Shown in pieces: positions 48,172-56,575 of a stretch of DNA of 64,000 nucleotides. The DNA comes from CAMLHU01 sp049680185 (GTDB lineage Bacteria; Gemmatimonadota; Gemmatimonadetes; Gemmatimonadales; GWC2-71-9). The translations under genes and the position numbers were made by a program. The DNA lies in assembly GCA_049680185.1 (NCBI GenBank), contig JBAUHI010000040.1, positions 1 to 64,000 of the forward strand, written 5' to 3'. Under the pieces are notes generated by a model. That model searched no databases. It was not told where the DNA came from and saw only the letters and a program-made list of their open reading frames with translations. How positions within the stretch are numbered: the first letter of the stretch is position 1; every line of letters starts with the position of its first letter.

Positions 48172-50064
48172 TCAGCGGCCGTGGGGGGCCTCCGTTGGAG
48201 CGGCCGGACCCATCGAAGGGGGCGCGGGGAGGGTCATCACCTCCGGAGCCCGGTCGGCGTGCCCGAACGGCACCGCCCGGTCGACCCCCATAGCGGCGAA
48301 CAACAGGAACAAGTAGAGCAGGGAGTACTTGTACATCTTCCACGCTGTCGGGGTCACCGTTGACTCCCGCAGCAGCCGGATGCAGTACCAGAGGAGTCGG
48401 GCGCCGAGGAGCACCGCAACGACGGCGTAGAAGAGGCCAAGGTCGCCGGAGAGCCACGGCAGGAGCGTAAGGGGCAGCAGCATCACGGTGTAGCCCAGCA
48501 TCTGGAGCTTGGTGCGGTGCTCCCCCTGGACCAGCGGCATCATGGGGACCCCGGCCTTGGCGTATTCCCCTTGCTTGATGAGGGCCAAGGCCCAGAAGTG
48601 GGGTGGGGTCCAGTAGAAGATGATGGCAAAGAGGTAGATGGCCGTCAGGTCGAGCCGTCCCGCCATCGCGGCCCACCCCACCAGCGGCGGGAACGCCCCC
48701 GCTGCCCCGCCGATCACGATATTCTGCGCGGTCCACCGCTTGAGCCAGATGGTGTACACCACCACATAGAACAGGAGCCCCGCGAGCGCGAGCCACGCCG
48801 CGAGCGGGTTCACGTAGGCCCAGAAGAGGGCAAAGGACGAGGCGCCGAGCGCCATCCCGAAGGCGAGCGCACCCCAGGCCGGCATCCGGCCCGACGGCAC
48901 CGGTCGCAGCTTGGTGCGGCTCATCCTGTCGTCGATGTCGCGATCGAACCACATGTTGATGGCATTGGCCCCGCCGGCCATCAGGTAGCCCGCGATGACC
49001 ACCCACACCACCAGTCCGACCGAGGGGAGCCCGTGGCCGGTGATGAACATCGGGAAGACCGTGGTGACGAGCAGGAGCGAGATGATCCGCGGCTTAGTGA
49101 GCGTTATCAGGTCGCGCAGCACCGACGGCCGTGCCCCGGGCGCGCCCTGTTCCAACTCGGCGCTCACTGCCTCCACCGCCGGGGTCCGGCGCGAAAAGAA
49201 GATCAGCACCACCAGCATGGCCCAGACCGAGGTGCCGGTGAAGAGGTGCAACGCCCGGAGGCCGGGGGGCAGGAGGTGCAGGACCATCGCTGCCGCCACC
49301 GCCACCTGCGCCAGCGACACCACCAGCAGGGCCACCGTCATCCGCTGATAGCGGAGGCCCGCCGGCCCACGCTTGCCCCGGGCGGCCCACGCCAGCGCCA
49401 GTACGAGACCGACGAAGGTGAACGCCAGCAGGCGGTGGGTCCAATGGATCTGGGCGAGCGAATTGGACGGCGGGAAGAGGCTGCCGTCACAGAGCGGGAA
49501 GCCGGAGCAGTACCAGCCGGCGTGCAGATTGGCGGTGAGCGCGCCGAAGAGGATTACGATGAACCCGAGACCTGCGGTGACACGCGCCAGCGTGTGGCCG
49601 GGATGCCGTTCGACCGGTGGGAGCGCCTCCTGTACCGTGGAGGCGCGCATTGCCGTCACCAGGAGTGCCGCCAGCACCAGCATCGCATTGGCCAGGTGCA
49701 CCACCACCACCGCGGGGGGGAGGGTGAACTTGACCGTGATGGCGCCGAGGAGGACCTGCACCACCAGCAGCACGAAGGCGAGGGTGGCGGGGTTCCGGAG
49801 GCGGGGTTCATTGCGGTGCCGGATCCAGGCCACGATCCCGACCGCGGTGACCGTGATGGACACGAGCGCCGCCACCCAGCGATGGCTGATCTCGATCAGG
49901 GTCGGGAGGTCGAGGGGGGGGAACCAGCGGCCATTGCAGTTGGGCCAATGCTCGCCGCAACCGAGGCCTGAGCCGGTGATCCGGACGATGCCGCCCAGGA
50001 CGATCAGGAGGAAGGTGAACGCAGCGCCGGTCCAGGCCAGGCGTCGAAGTAGCTTGGGGTCCAT
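48172..50064 (-). CDS. Fused heme A synthase (CtaA/COX15) and heme O synthase (CtaB/CyoE)
   Basis: A 630-residue fusion. The first half (about 1-300) is COX15/CtaA: GGIVRITGSGLGCGEHWPNC, then ISHRWVAALVS and later IHWTHRLLAFTFVG and LHLFTGTSVW provide the heme-ligand histidines. The second half (from about 315) is the farnesyltransferase CtaB: LITLTKPRIISLLLVTTVFP, NAINMWFDRDIDDRMSRTKL with its Asp-rich motif, and YTIWLKRWTAQNIVIGGAAG. It would convert heme B to heme O and then to heme A for terminal oxidases. Typically these are separate genes; the fusion couples the two steps. The C-terminal 40 residues are extra and Pro-rich. Confidence 0.96.
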   Translation of the reverse strand: MDPKLLRRLAWTGAAFTFLLIVLGGIVRITGSGLGCGEHWPNCNGRWFPPLDLPTLIEISHRWVAALVSITVTAVGIVAWIRHRNEPRLRNPATLAFVLLVVQVLLGAITVKFTLPPAVVVVHLANAMLVLAALLVTAMRASTVQEALPPVERHPGHTLARVTAGLGFIVILFGALTANLHAGWYCSGFPLCDGSLFPPSNSLAQIHWTHRLLAFTFVGLVLALAWAARGKRGPAGLRYQRMTVALLVVSLAQVAVAAAMVLHLLPPGLRALHLFTGTSVWAMLVVLIFFSRRTPAVEAVSAELEQGAPGARPSVLRDLITLTKPRIISLLLVTTVFPMFITGHGLPSVGLVVWVVIAGYLMAGGANAINMWFDRDIDDRMSRTKLRPVPSGRMPAWGALAFGMALGASSFALFWAYVNPLAAWLALAGLLFYVVVYTIWLKRWTAQNIVIGGAAGAFPPLVGWAAMAGRLDLTAIYLFAIIFYWTPPHFWALALIKQGEYAKAGVPMMPLVQGEHRTKLQMLGYTVMLLPLTLLPWLSGDLGLFYAVVAVLLGARLLWYCIRLLRESTVTPTAWKMYKYSLLYLFLLFAAMGVDRAVPFGHADRAPEVMTLPAPPSMGPAAPTEAPHGR

Positions 50065-50469
50065 GACTCCTATTCCAGCAGACGATCAAGGGCGGGGCTC
50101 GGGCGGGCGGCCGACCAGACAGAGGTCAAAAAACCGTGTTTGAACGCGGGTTGTCAAGCTGCGCAGAGACGGAGGGACGCAGAGGCGGATGGACGGACGG
50201 ACGCATCAGGCGCGTGAGGCGCATAGGCGCACAGGCGCACGGACGGACGGACGCACAGACGCACAGACGCACAGGTACTCCGACGCAGGGGCCTAGGGGC
50301 GCTGAGGCTGAGGGGTGCCTGAGGCGGAGGCTGAGACCCGTATAGATTTCGCTCGGTCGATTCGCTCCGGCGTCCGAGCGTCCGAGCGTCCGAGCATCTG
50401 TTCACTCTCGGCCCTGCGCCCGTCCGCCTGTTCGCCTGTGCGCCTGTGCGCCTCTCCGAAAGGTCCCCT
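50065..50469. repeat. Repeat-rich spacer (ggac/gcgcac units, gtccgagc units, inverted copies)
   Basis: No gene lies in this 405-base spacer between divergent genes. It holds gacggacg iterations at 50190-50200 and 50240-50255, (ag)gcgcacagg-type units at 50205-50275, three gtccgagc units at 50371-50393, and gcctgtgcgcctgt units at 50425-50450 that are the reverse complement of those at 50210-50235. The promoter of the permease is presumably inside this region; I cannot locate it. Confidence 0.75.
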
Positions 50470-51822
50470 GTGACCCCCGACCCCTCCCGCGATGCCTGGG
50501 GCGAGCGACTCGGCCGCCGCTTGGGGCTCTGGAGCGCGGTGGCCGTGCTGGTGGGCTCCACTATAGGAAGCGGGATATTCCGGGTCCCGGCCCTCGTGGC
50601 CGGGGAGATCGGCTCGGCGGTCCCGGTGCTGGTCCTCTGGCTCATCGGTGGGCTGGTGGCCTTGGCCGGGGCGCTCACGCTGGCCGAGCTCGCGGCGGCA
50701 CTCCCGCGGTCGGGGGGGATCTTCGCGTTCATTCTGGAAGCGTTCGGGCCGTTGCCCGCCTTCCTCTTCGGATGGTCCGAGCTCGTGGTGCTTCGCGCCG
50801 CCGCGTTAGGTGCCATCGCCACCATCTTTGCCGAGTACCTCGGCTATTTCCTTCCGCTCACGCCGATGGAGGTGCGCTACGTCGCCGCCGGGGCGGTGAT
50901 CGTGTGCGGCGCTTTCAATTATGTGGGCGTCAACGTGGCGGCCGTCCTCAACAACATCGCGACCGGCCTCAAGTTCGCGGCACTTGCCGGTCTGGCGGTC
51001 CTGGCCTTCGTGGCGGGGGAGGGGAGCGTCACGCATTTCACTGCGACCTCGGCGGCGCCGGCGGCTGGGCTCTCGGTGATGGCCACGGCATTGGTGGCGG
51101 TGATGTGGACCTATGACGGATGGGCCGACCTGGCGTTCATGGGCGGTGAGGTGAAGGATCCTGCCCGGAACCTGCCGCGCGCACTCCTCCTCGGCACCGG
51201 GCTCATCGTGCTGGTGTATGCGCTGATCAACGTCGCATACATCTATCTGGTGCCGATCTCGGAGATGGGGAGCTCCAAGCTCATTGCCGCTGATGCTGCC
51301 CGCCGGATCCCGCTCCTGGGTGCCGGGGGTGCTGGGGTCATTGCCGCGATGGTGATGGTCTCCTGTTTCGGTGCGCTCAACGGCTCGATGATGACCGGGC
51401 CCAGGGTCTTCTTCGCGATGGCCGATCGCGGGCTCTTCTTCCGGGGGATCGCGCGGGTCTCGCCCCGGTTCCAGAGTCCGTCGGTGGCCATCTGGCTGGC
51501 CACGCTGCTGGGCACCGTCTACGTGCTGCTCAACGACTTCAAGCAGCTGGCCGACAAGTTCATCCTCGGCATCTGGCCGTTCTATGCGCTGGCGGTGGCG
51601 GCGGTCTTCGTCTTCCGTCATTCGCGCCCCGACCTCGAGCGCCCCTACCGCGCCTGGGGATATCCGGTGGTGCCGGTGCTCTTTTTGGTGGCGTCGGTGG
51701 GGATGGTGGTGAATGCACTCTGGGTCGATCCCCTCAATACCGGGATCACCTTCGGGATCATTGGCGCGGGGGTGCCGGCGTTCTTCCTCTGGCGCCGGTT
51801 CGGTGCAGTTTCGGCCACATGA
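50470..51822 (+). CDS. APC-superfamily amino-acid permease
   Basis: A 450-residue transporter with about 12 membrane segments. The first-segment motif GLWSAVAVLVGSTIGSGIFR and the VMWTYDGWADLAFMGGEVKD loop are typical of the LAT/APC group. Substrate is likely a neutral amino acid, carried with or exchanged for another solute. The GTG at 50470 is chosen because GAAAGG lies upstream at 50458-50463; a further GTG at 50446 lies inside the repeat and is less likely. Confidence 0.93.
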   Translation: MTPDPSRDAWGERLGRRLGLWSAVAVLVGSTIGSGIFRVPALVAGEIGSAVPVLVLWLIGGLVALAGALTLAELAAALPRSGGIFAFILEAFGPLPAFLFGWSELVVLRAAALGAIATIFAEYLGYFLPLTPMEVRYVAAGAVIVCGAFNYVGVNVAAVLNNIATGLKFAALAGLAVLAFVAGEGSVTHFTATSAAPAAGLSVMATALVAVMWTYDGWADLAFMGGEVKDPARNLPRALLLGTGLIVLVYALINVAYIYLVPISEMGSSKLIAADAARRIPLLGAGGAGVIAAMVMVSCFGALNGSMMTGPRVFFAMADRGLFFRGIARVSPRFQSPSVAIWLATLLGTVYVLLNDFKQLADKFILGIWPFYALAVAAVFVFRHSRPDLERPYRAWGYPVVPVLFLVASVGMVVNALWVDPLNTGITFGIIGAGVPAFFLWRRFGAVSAT

Positions 51823-51955
51823 AGCGGGGGTGAAGGCGGAACGCTTGACCCCGGGTGGCCAGCGCGTAAGTTAGGTCGAGTGTGACGAAGCTCACCGAGC
51901 GGGAAGCTCGGGGTTTCGCGTCCTGCAGGGCAAACCCCACAATTCGAGGCACATC

Positions 51956-54900
51956 ATGACGAGGTTTCGTCGGGCAGCAGCCTGGGCGATCGTCGCGGTA
52001 CTGGCCGCGTGCAGCGCCGGTCCGCTCGCCGCGCAAGGCGTCACCAGCGCGGCCGTGCAGGGCAAGGTCACCCAGGCGGGGGGAACGCCCGTCGAAGGTG
52101 CCACCGTCATCATCGTCAACACCAGCACCGGCCAGCGCTTCCAGGTGCAGACCCGCGCTGGCGGCCGGTACACCTTGGAGAACGTGGCGCCGGGCGGGCC
52201 CTACAGCATCTCCGCGCGCGGCGTCGGCTTCCAGCCCAACACGCTGACCGGCGTACAGCTGAGCTTGGGCCAGCGCTTCAACGCCAACTTCGAGCTCACC
52301 CAGTCGGTGGTCCAGGTCCAGGAATTGACCATCAACGCCGCGGTGGATCCGCTGATCAATCGTGGACGCACTGGTGCGGCGAGCACCATCTCCGACTCGC
52401 TGGTCGCGAGCCTGCCGACCCTGAGCCGGAACTTCACCGACTTCATCGTGGCCAGCCCGCAGGTGATCGCGGCGCCGGGCGGGAGCCCGTCGATCGCCGG
52501 CTCCAACAACCGGTTCAACAACATCCAGATCGACGGCGCGGTCAACAACGACCTCTTCGGACTCGGCAGCAGCGGCGTCCCCGGTGGTCAGAACGAGAAC
52601 GCCCGACCGATCCCGCTCGACGCCGTGAAGCAGTTCCAGATCCTGGTCTCGCCGTTCGACGTGCGGCAGGGCGGGTTCACCGGCGGTCTCATCAACGCGG
52701 TGACCAAGAGCGGCACCAACGAGTTCCACGGAGATGCCTGGCTCCAGACCCAGAATGAGGGGCTGGTCGGGGCCGACAGCGCCTCGAACAAGATCGCCAG
52801 CTTCAACACCACCCGCTTCGGCGGCTCGCTGGGCGGTCCGATCGTCAAGGACAGGGCGCAGTTCTTCGTGAGCGCCGACATCCAGCATTCCGTCACTCCG
52901 TACAGTGGCGCACTCTTGGCCGGGGCGAACCAGACGCTGGCCCAGTCGTTCGCCGATACCCTGCAGTCCGTGTACCACATCGGTGCCGGAACTGCGGGGA
53001 CGTTCAACGCCAACAACCCGGCGACGAACCTCTTCGGCAAGGTCAACGCACAAGTGGGCCAGAACAGCCAGCTCGAGATCTCGGAGAACTACGGAAAGAC
53101 CACCGCCGACAACATCTACGCCGGGCGGTCGATCAACGGCAATTATGCGCTCACCAGCAACATGTACCAGATCACCAACACCACCAACAGCCTCCGGCTC
53201 AAGTTGACCAGCGTGCTGGGTGATCGGTACAACAACGAGCTCATCGCCGGGTATCAGTCCGTGAGCGACAACCGGCCGCCGAACAGCGACCTGGCCACGA
53301 TCCAGCTGACCGGGACCGGCGGCGTCTTCCTGCTGGCCGGGGCGGAGCGCTTCTCGCAGGCCAATACCCTCGATCAGAAGATTTTCGAGCTCACCGATAA
53401 CCTCAGCTTCGACCTCAACGCGAAGAACCACCTGACCGTCGGCACCCACAACGAATTCTTCGGATTCACCAACGTCTTCTTCGCGCAGTCGATCGGGCAG
53501 TGGAACTTCGGGACGCTGGACTCGTTGGCCCAAGGGCTCCCCAACACCTACACCCGAGCCCTGACCGGCGCGCAAGCGGGGATTGCCGGCGGGCGCACCG
53601 ACGGCCCGGTGGCAAATTTCGACGTGCATCAGTTCGGGTTATACGTGATGGACCAGTTCACCCCCTCCCCGAAGATGACGATCCAGATCGGGCTCCGGGC
53701 GGACGACCCGACCTTCCCCACCAAGCTGGCGTTCAACCAGCAGCTCTCCGACTCGATGGGGATCAACACCAGCGTCTTCCCGAGCGGGAACATCCTCTGG
53801 GCGCCGCGGCTCGGCTTCAACTACGACGCCAAGGGCGATGGTTCGCTCATCATCCGTGGCGGCGCCGGCATCTTCAGCGGCCGGCCGCCGTACGTCTGGC
53901 TCTCGAACGCCTACGCAAACACCGGCAAGGAGCAGGCCCAGCTGACCTGCACCGTGGCTGCGGGAAACATTCCGGCGTTCAATGCCGACACCACCCAGTA
54001 CACCGCGTGCAATCCTGCCACGGTGCTCGGCCAGCCGAAGGCGACGGTCAACGTCTTCGACAAGAACTTCAAGTTCCCGCAGACCTTCCGCGTCACCCTC
54101 GGCGGCGACAAGAAGCTGCCGTGGGGGATGGTCGCGAGCGTGGACCTGATGTACGCGATGAACTACAACACGCTCTACCTCAACGACGCGAACCTGCTCG
54201 GGATCCAGGGTCACTTAGCGGGCGAAGGGAACCGGCCTGTATATGGTAATCCTGGGACCGCGGGGAACGCCGGCGTTCTGAACCCGACGCCGATCAAGGC
54301 GACGGGGGGGAACAACTTCAACCAGGTGATCGTCCAGACCAACCAGAACAAGGACTACGCCTACTCCGGGTCGTTCCAGGTCGCGAAGAACTTTGCCGAT
54401 CACATCGAGTTCACCGCCGGGTACACCTACTCCCGGGCGTATGACCTGATCTCGCAGACGTCGAGCATCGCCGCCTCGAACCTGGGCTTCGCGACCCTCG
54501 ACGGCACGCTCGCCGACCGGAACGTCCGTCCCTCGGCATTTGACCGGCCCAACAAGATCACGATCAGCGGCACTTATCACTTCCCGCACGCCATCGACCT
54601 GTCCCTCATTTACATCGGGATCTCCGGGACGCCGTACGGTTACGTGGTGAGCGGCGACGCGAATTTCGACGGCATCGGCACGTCGCAGCAGAACGACATG
54701 TTCTATGTGCCGAAGGACTCCAACGACATCACGATGAACGGCGCCAGCCCGGCGGCCCGAACGGCACAATTCGACTCGCTCAACACGTACATCAATGGCG
54801 AGTCGTGCCTCAGCAGCCAGCGCGGCCAGGTGATGCAACGCGACAGCTGCCGGAACCCCTGGCAGAACTACCTGAACAGCACCCTGTCCTGGACCCCGCA

Positions 54901-55141
54901 GATCGCCGGTCAGCGATTCCAGATCTCGGCGGACGTGATCAACCTGCTGCACCTGATCAGCAGCGACTGGGGCATCATCCGCACCACCAGCGGTTTCGAA
55001 GGCCAGAACATCGTGAGGAAGACCGGCTACGATCAGTTCAATCAGCGGAACATCTACTCCCTGGCGCTTCCGGTGCAGAGCGTCCAAAGCGTCGCGCTCT
55101 CGCGCTGGCGGATCCAGCTGGGAGCCAAGTACGCATTCTGA
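51956..55141 (+). CDS. TonB-dependent receptor with N-terminal CarboxypepD_reg domain (second)
   Basis: A 1061-residue outer-membrane receptor. After a signal peptide (VAVLAACSAGPLAAQ) comes the carboxypeptidase-regulatory-like domain (VQGKVTQAGGTPVEGATVII), a plug (about 130-260, SIAGSNNRFNNIQIDGAVNN) and a beta-barrel ending LSRWRIQLGAKYAF with a terminal Phe. The signal peptide also contains LAAC, but a lipidated receptor would be unusual, so I assume SPase I cleavage. It stands alone between the permease gene and a terminator. The ligand is unknown. The conserved barrel start SNGRSGTNEFHG-like segment VTKSGTNEFHGDAWLQTQNE is present. Confidence 0.94.
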   Translation: MTRFRRAAAWAIVAVLAACSAGPLAAQGVTSAAVQGKVTQAGGTPVEGATVIIVNTSTGQRFQVQTRAGGRYTLENVAPGGPYSISARGVGFQPNTLTGVQLSLGQRFNANFELTQSVVQVQELTINAAVDPLINRGRTGAASTISDSLVASLPTLSRNFTDFIVASPQVIAAPGGSPSIAGSNNRFNNIQIDGAVNNDLFGLGSSGVPGGQNENARPIPLDAVKQFQILVSPFDVRQGGFTGGLINAVTKSGTNEFHGDAWLQTQNEGLVGADSASNKIASFNTTRFGGSLGGPIVKDRAQFFVSADIQHSVTPYSGALLAGANQTLAQSFADTLQSVYHIGAGTAGTFNANNPATNLFGKVNAQVGQNSQLEISENYGKTTADNIYAGRSINGNYALTSNMYQITNTTNSLRLKLTSVLGDRYNNELIAGYQSVSDNRPPNSDLATIQLTGTGGVFLLAGAERFSQANTLDQKIFELTDNLSFDLNAKNHLTVGTHNEFFGFTNVFFAQSIGQWNFGTLDSLAQGLPNTYTRALTGAQAGIAGGRTDGPVANFDVHQFGLYVMDQFTPSPKMTIQIGLRADDPTFPTKLAFNQQLSDSMGINTSVFPSGNILWAPRLGFNYDAKGDGSLIIRGGAGIFSGRPPYVWLSNAYANTGKEQAQLTCTVAAGNIPAFNADTTQYTACNPATVLGQPKATVNVFDKNFKFPQTFRVTLGGDKKLPWGMVASVDLMYAMNYNTLYLNDANLLGIQGHLAGEGNRPVYGNPGTAGNAGVLNPTPIKATGGNNFNQVIVQTNQNKDYAYSGSFQVAKNFADHIEFTAGYTYSRAYDLISQTSSIAASNLGFATLDGTLADRNVRPSAFDRPNKITISGTYHFPHAIDLSLIYIGISGTPYGYVVSGDANFDGIGTSQQNDMFYVPKDSNDITMNGASPAARTAQFDSLNTYINGESCLSSQRGQVMQRDSCRNPWQNYLNSTLSWTPQIAGQRFQISADVINLLHLISSDWGIIRTTSGFEGQNIVRKTGYDQFNQRNIYSLALPVQSVQSVALSRWRIQLGAKYAF

Positions 55142-55162
55142 CCGACGCGGATGAATACAACG

Positions 55163-55197
55163 ACCGGGCGCTCCGAAAGGGGCGCCCGGTCCGTTTT
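55163..55197 (+). terminator. Intrinsic terminator of the second TonB receptor gene
   Basis: ACCGGGCGC (55163-55171) pairs with GCGCCCGGT (55182-55190), with a further GU and two GC pairs inside and a GAAA tetraloop at 55175-55178, followed by CCGTTTT. It lies 22 bases after the receptor stop. Confidence 0.9.
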
Positions 55198-55485
55198 GTG
55201 GCATTCGCTCAATGATGCCTGCCTCAGCTCCTGTCCCCCTCTCCAACATCACCAGACCCTCACCCTTACCCCTCTCCCTGCGGGAGAGGGGTGAGGGTAA
55301 CAGTCGCGGCGAGAAGTGAGGGGTGAGGGTAGAGCGGCAACGAGGGGGGTGGGAGTGAGGCCAGCAAGGTCCCTCGCTCCGCTCGGGATGACAGCTGTAT
55401 TGCGTCTGACATCTCGAACACGATCTTCGGTCGTCCCTCCGTCCCTCCGTCCCTCCGTCCCTCCGTCCCTCCGTCCCTCCGTCTC
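55198..55485. repeat. Repeat-rich spacer between receptor terminator and lptG
   Basis: This stretch has no gene. It contains a ctctccc/gggagag hairpin (55269-55278 with 55282-55291) related to the one at 1-38, a second copy of the ctcgctccgctcgggatgac element at 55370-55394, and a run of about six tandem octamers tccctccg at 55432-55484 that ends three bases before the lptG stop. Confidence 0.8.
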
Positions 55486-55486
55486 G

Positions 55487-56575
55487 TTACGTCCTCGCGC
55501 GCGCCAGCAGCCAGAGGCCGAGGAAGAGGAAGAGCACTGTCGGGAACCAGGCCGCGATCTGGGGTGGAACGACGCCGCTGATCCCGATGGCCTGGGAGAG
55601 CTGAATGAGTGTCAGGAAGATGAGGGTGGTGCCGAGGCTCAAGGCCAGCCCCACCGCGGCACCGGCCCGGGGTGCCGTGAGCGCGAGTGGCGCGCCGAAG
55701 AGTGCGATCACGATGCAGGTGATCGGGAGCACGATCTTGAGCGATCGCTCGACGATGAGCTTGTTGGCGTCGTTCCCGGAGCGTTGCAGGGCGGTGATGT
55801 AGTCGCCCAGTTCACCGAAGCGCATCTCCTCGGGGTCCTTCGGCTCCTGCAGCAGTTCGGCGGGCTTCTCGTGCATCGCGTTGAGGCGGAGGGTCGCGAA
55901 GGAGAAGTCCTGGACATCGGCCAGGTCGCCGATCAGCCGGGTGGCGCCGTTCCAGAGCCGCCAATGGCGGCCGGCGGAGTCCCAGCGAGCACTGTCGGCA
56001 GTGACGACGATGGTGGGGAAGGCATCTCCGGTACCTTGGCGTTCGAGCAGGAGCCCGCCCAGGGTGCGATCCGAGATGTCGAGCGAGCGGATGGTGTAGA
56101 CCCACCCCTGATCGGCGCGGAAGACGAAGTTGTACTTCTCGTTGCGCGACTGGACCTGCTTCTTGCCCTCGATCTCGAGCCCCTTCCGCGTGGCGCCGGG
56201 GGCGAGCTCACCGACCACCACGCCCAGCGCCGCAGCGAACATCGACGCGATGATCAGGGGGCGGAGCATCCGGTGGAAGCTCACCCCCGAGGCCTTGACC
56301 GCGGTGAGTTCGGTGTTGCGGCTCAGATTCCCGATGGTGAAGATGGTGGCGAAGAGTACCGCGGCCGGCATGACCTCGAACATGTTCTCGGGGAGCCGGA
56401 GGAGGGTGGCCAGCGCGATGCGCTTCCACCCCAGGCCATTCTGGAGCCAGCCGTTGATATTGTCGGTGAGCTCGATGATGATCGTCGTGAGCGGCAGCCC
56501 GATCGCCGTGAGCACGAAGATCTTCGACCACGAGCTCAGGATGTAGCGGTCGAGGATCCGGGGCTGGAGCCTCAT
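55487..56575 (-). CDS. lptG: LptG-like permease of the lipopolysaccharide transporter
   Basis: A 362-residue YjgP/YjgQ-family protein. The N-terminal membrane segments and coupling loop are ILDRYILSSWSKIFVLTAIG and GWKRIALATLLRLPENMFEV, the periplasmic jellyroll domain is about residues 130-270 (GELAPGATRKGLEIEGKKQV), and the C-terminal three segments follow. With LptF it forms the inner-membrane LptB2FG transporter that extracts lipopolysaccharide. The pair order cannot be fixed from the sequence alone; LptF and LptG are homologues. The start at 56575 overlaps the LptF gene's stop (ATGA). Confidence 0.88.
   Translation of the reverse strand: MRLQPRILDRYILSSWSKIFVLTAIGLPLTTIIIELTDNINGWLQNGLGWKRIALATLLRLPENMFEVMPAAVLFATIFTIGNLSRNTELTAVKASGVSFHRMLRPLIIASMFAAALGVVVGELAPGATRKGLEIEGKKQVQSRNEKYNFVFRADQGWVYTIRSLDISDRTLGGLLLERQGTGDAFPTIVVTADSARWDSAGRHWRLWNGATRLIGDLADVQDFSFATLRLNAMHEKPAELLQEPKDPEEMRFGELGDYITALQRSGNDANKLIVERSLKIVLPITCIVIALFGAPLALTAPRAGAAVGLALSLGTTLIFLTLIQLSQAIGISGVVPPQIAAWFPTVLFLFLGLWLLARART

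Noticed and set aside
51956..55141. Lipoprotein status of the second TonB receptor because of LAAC in its signal peptide
   Set aside because: The chain is a complete beta-barrel receptor ending in Phe, and a signal peptidase I site (LAAQ) follows; a lipid anchor would be atypical.
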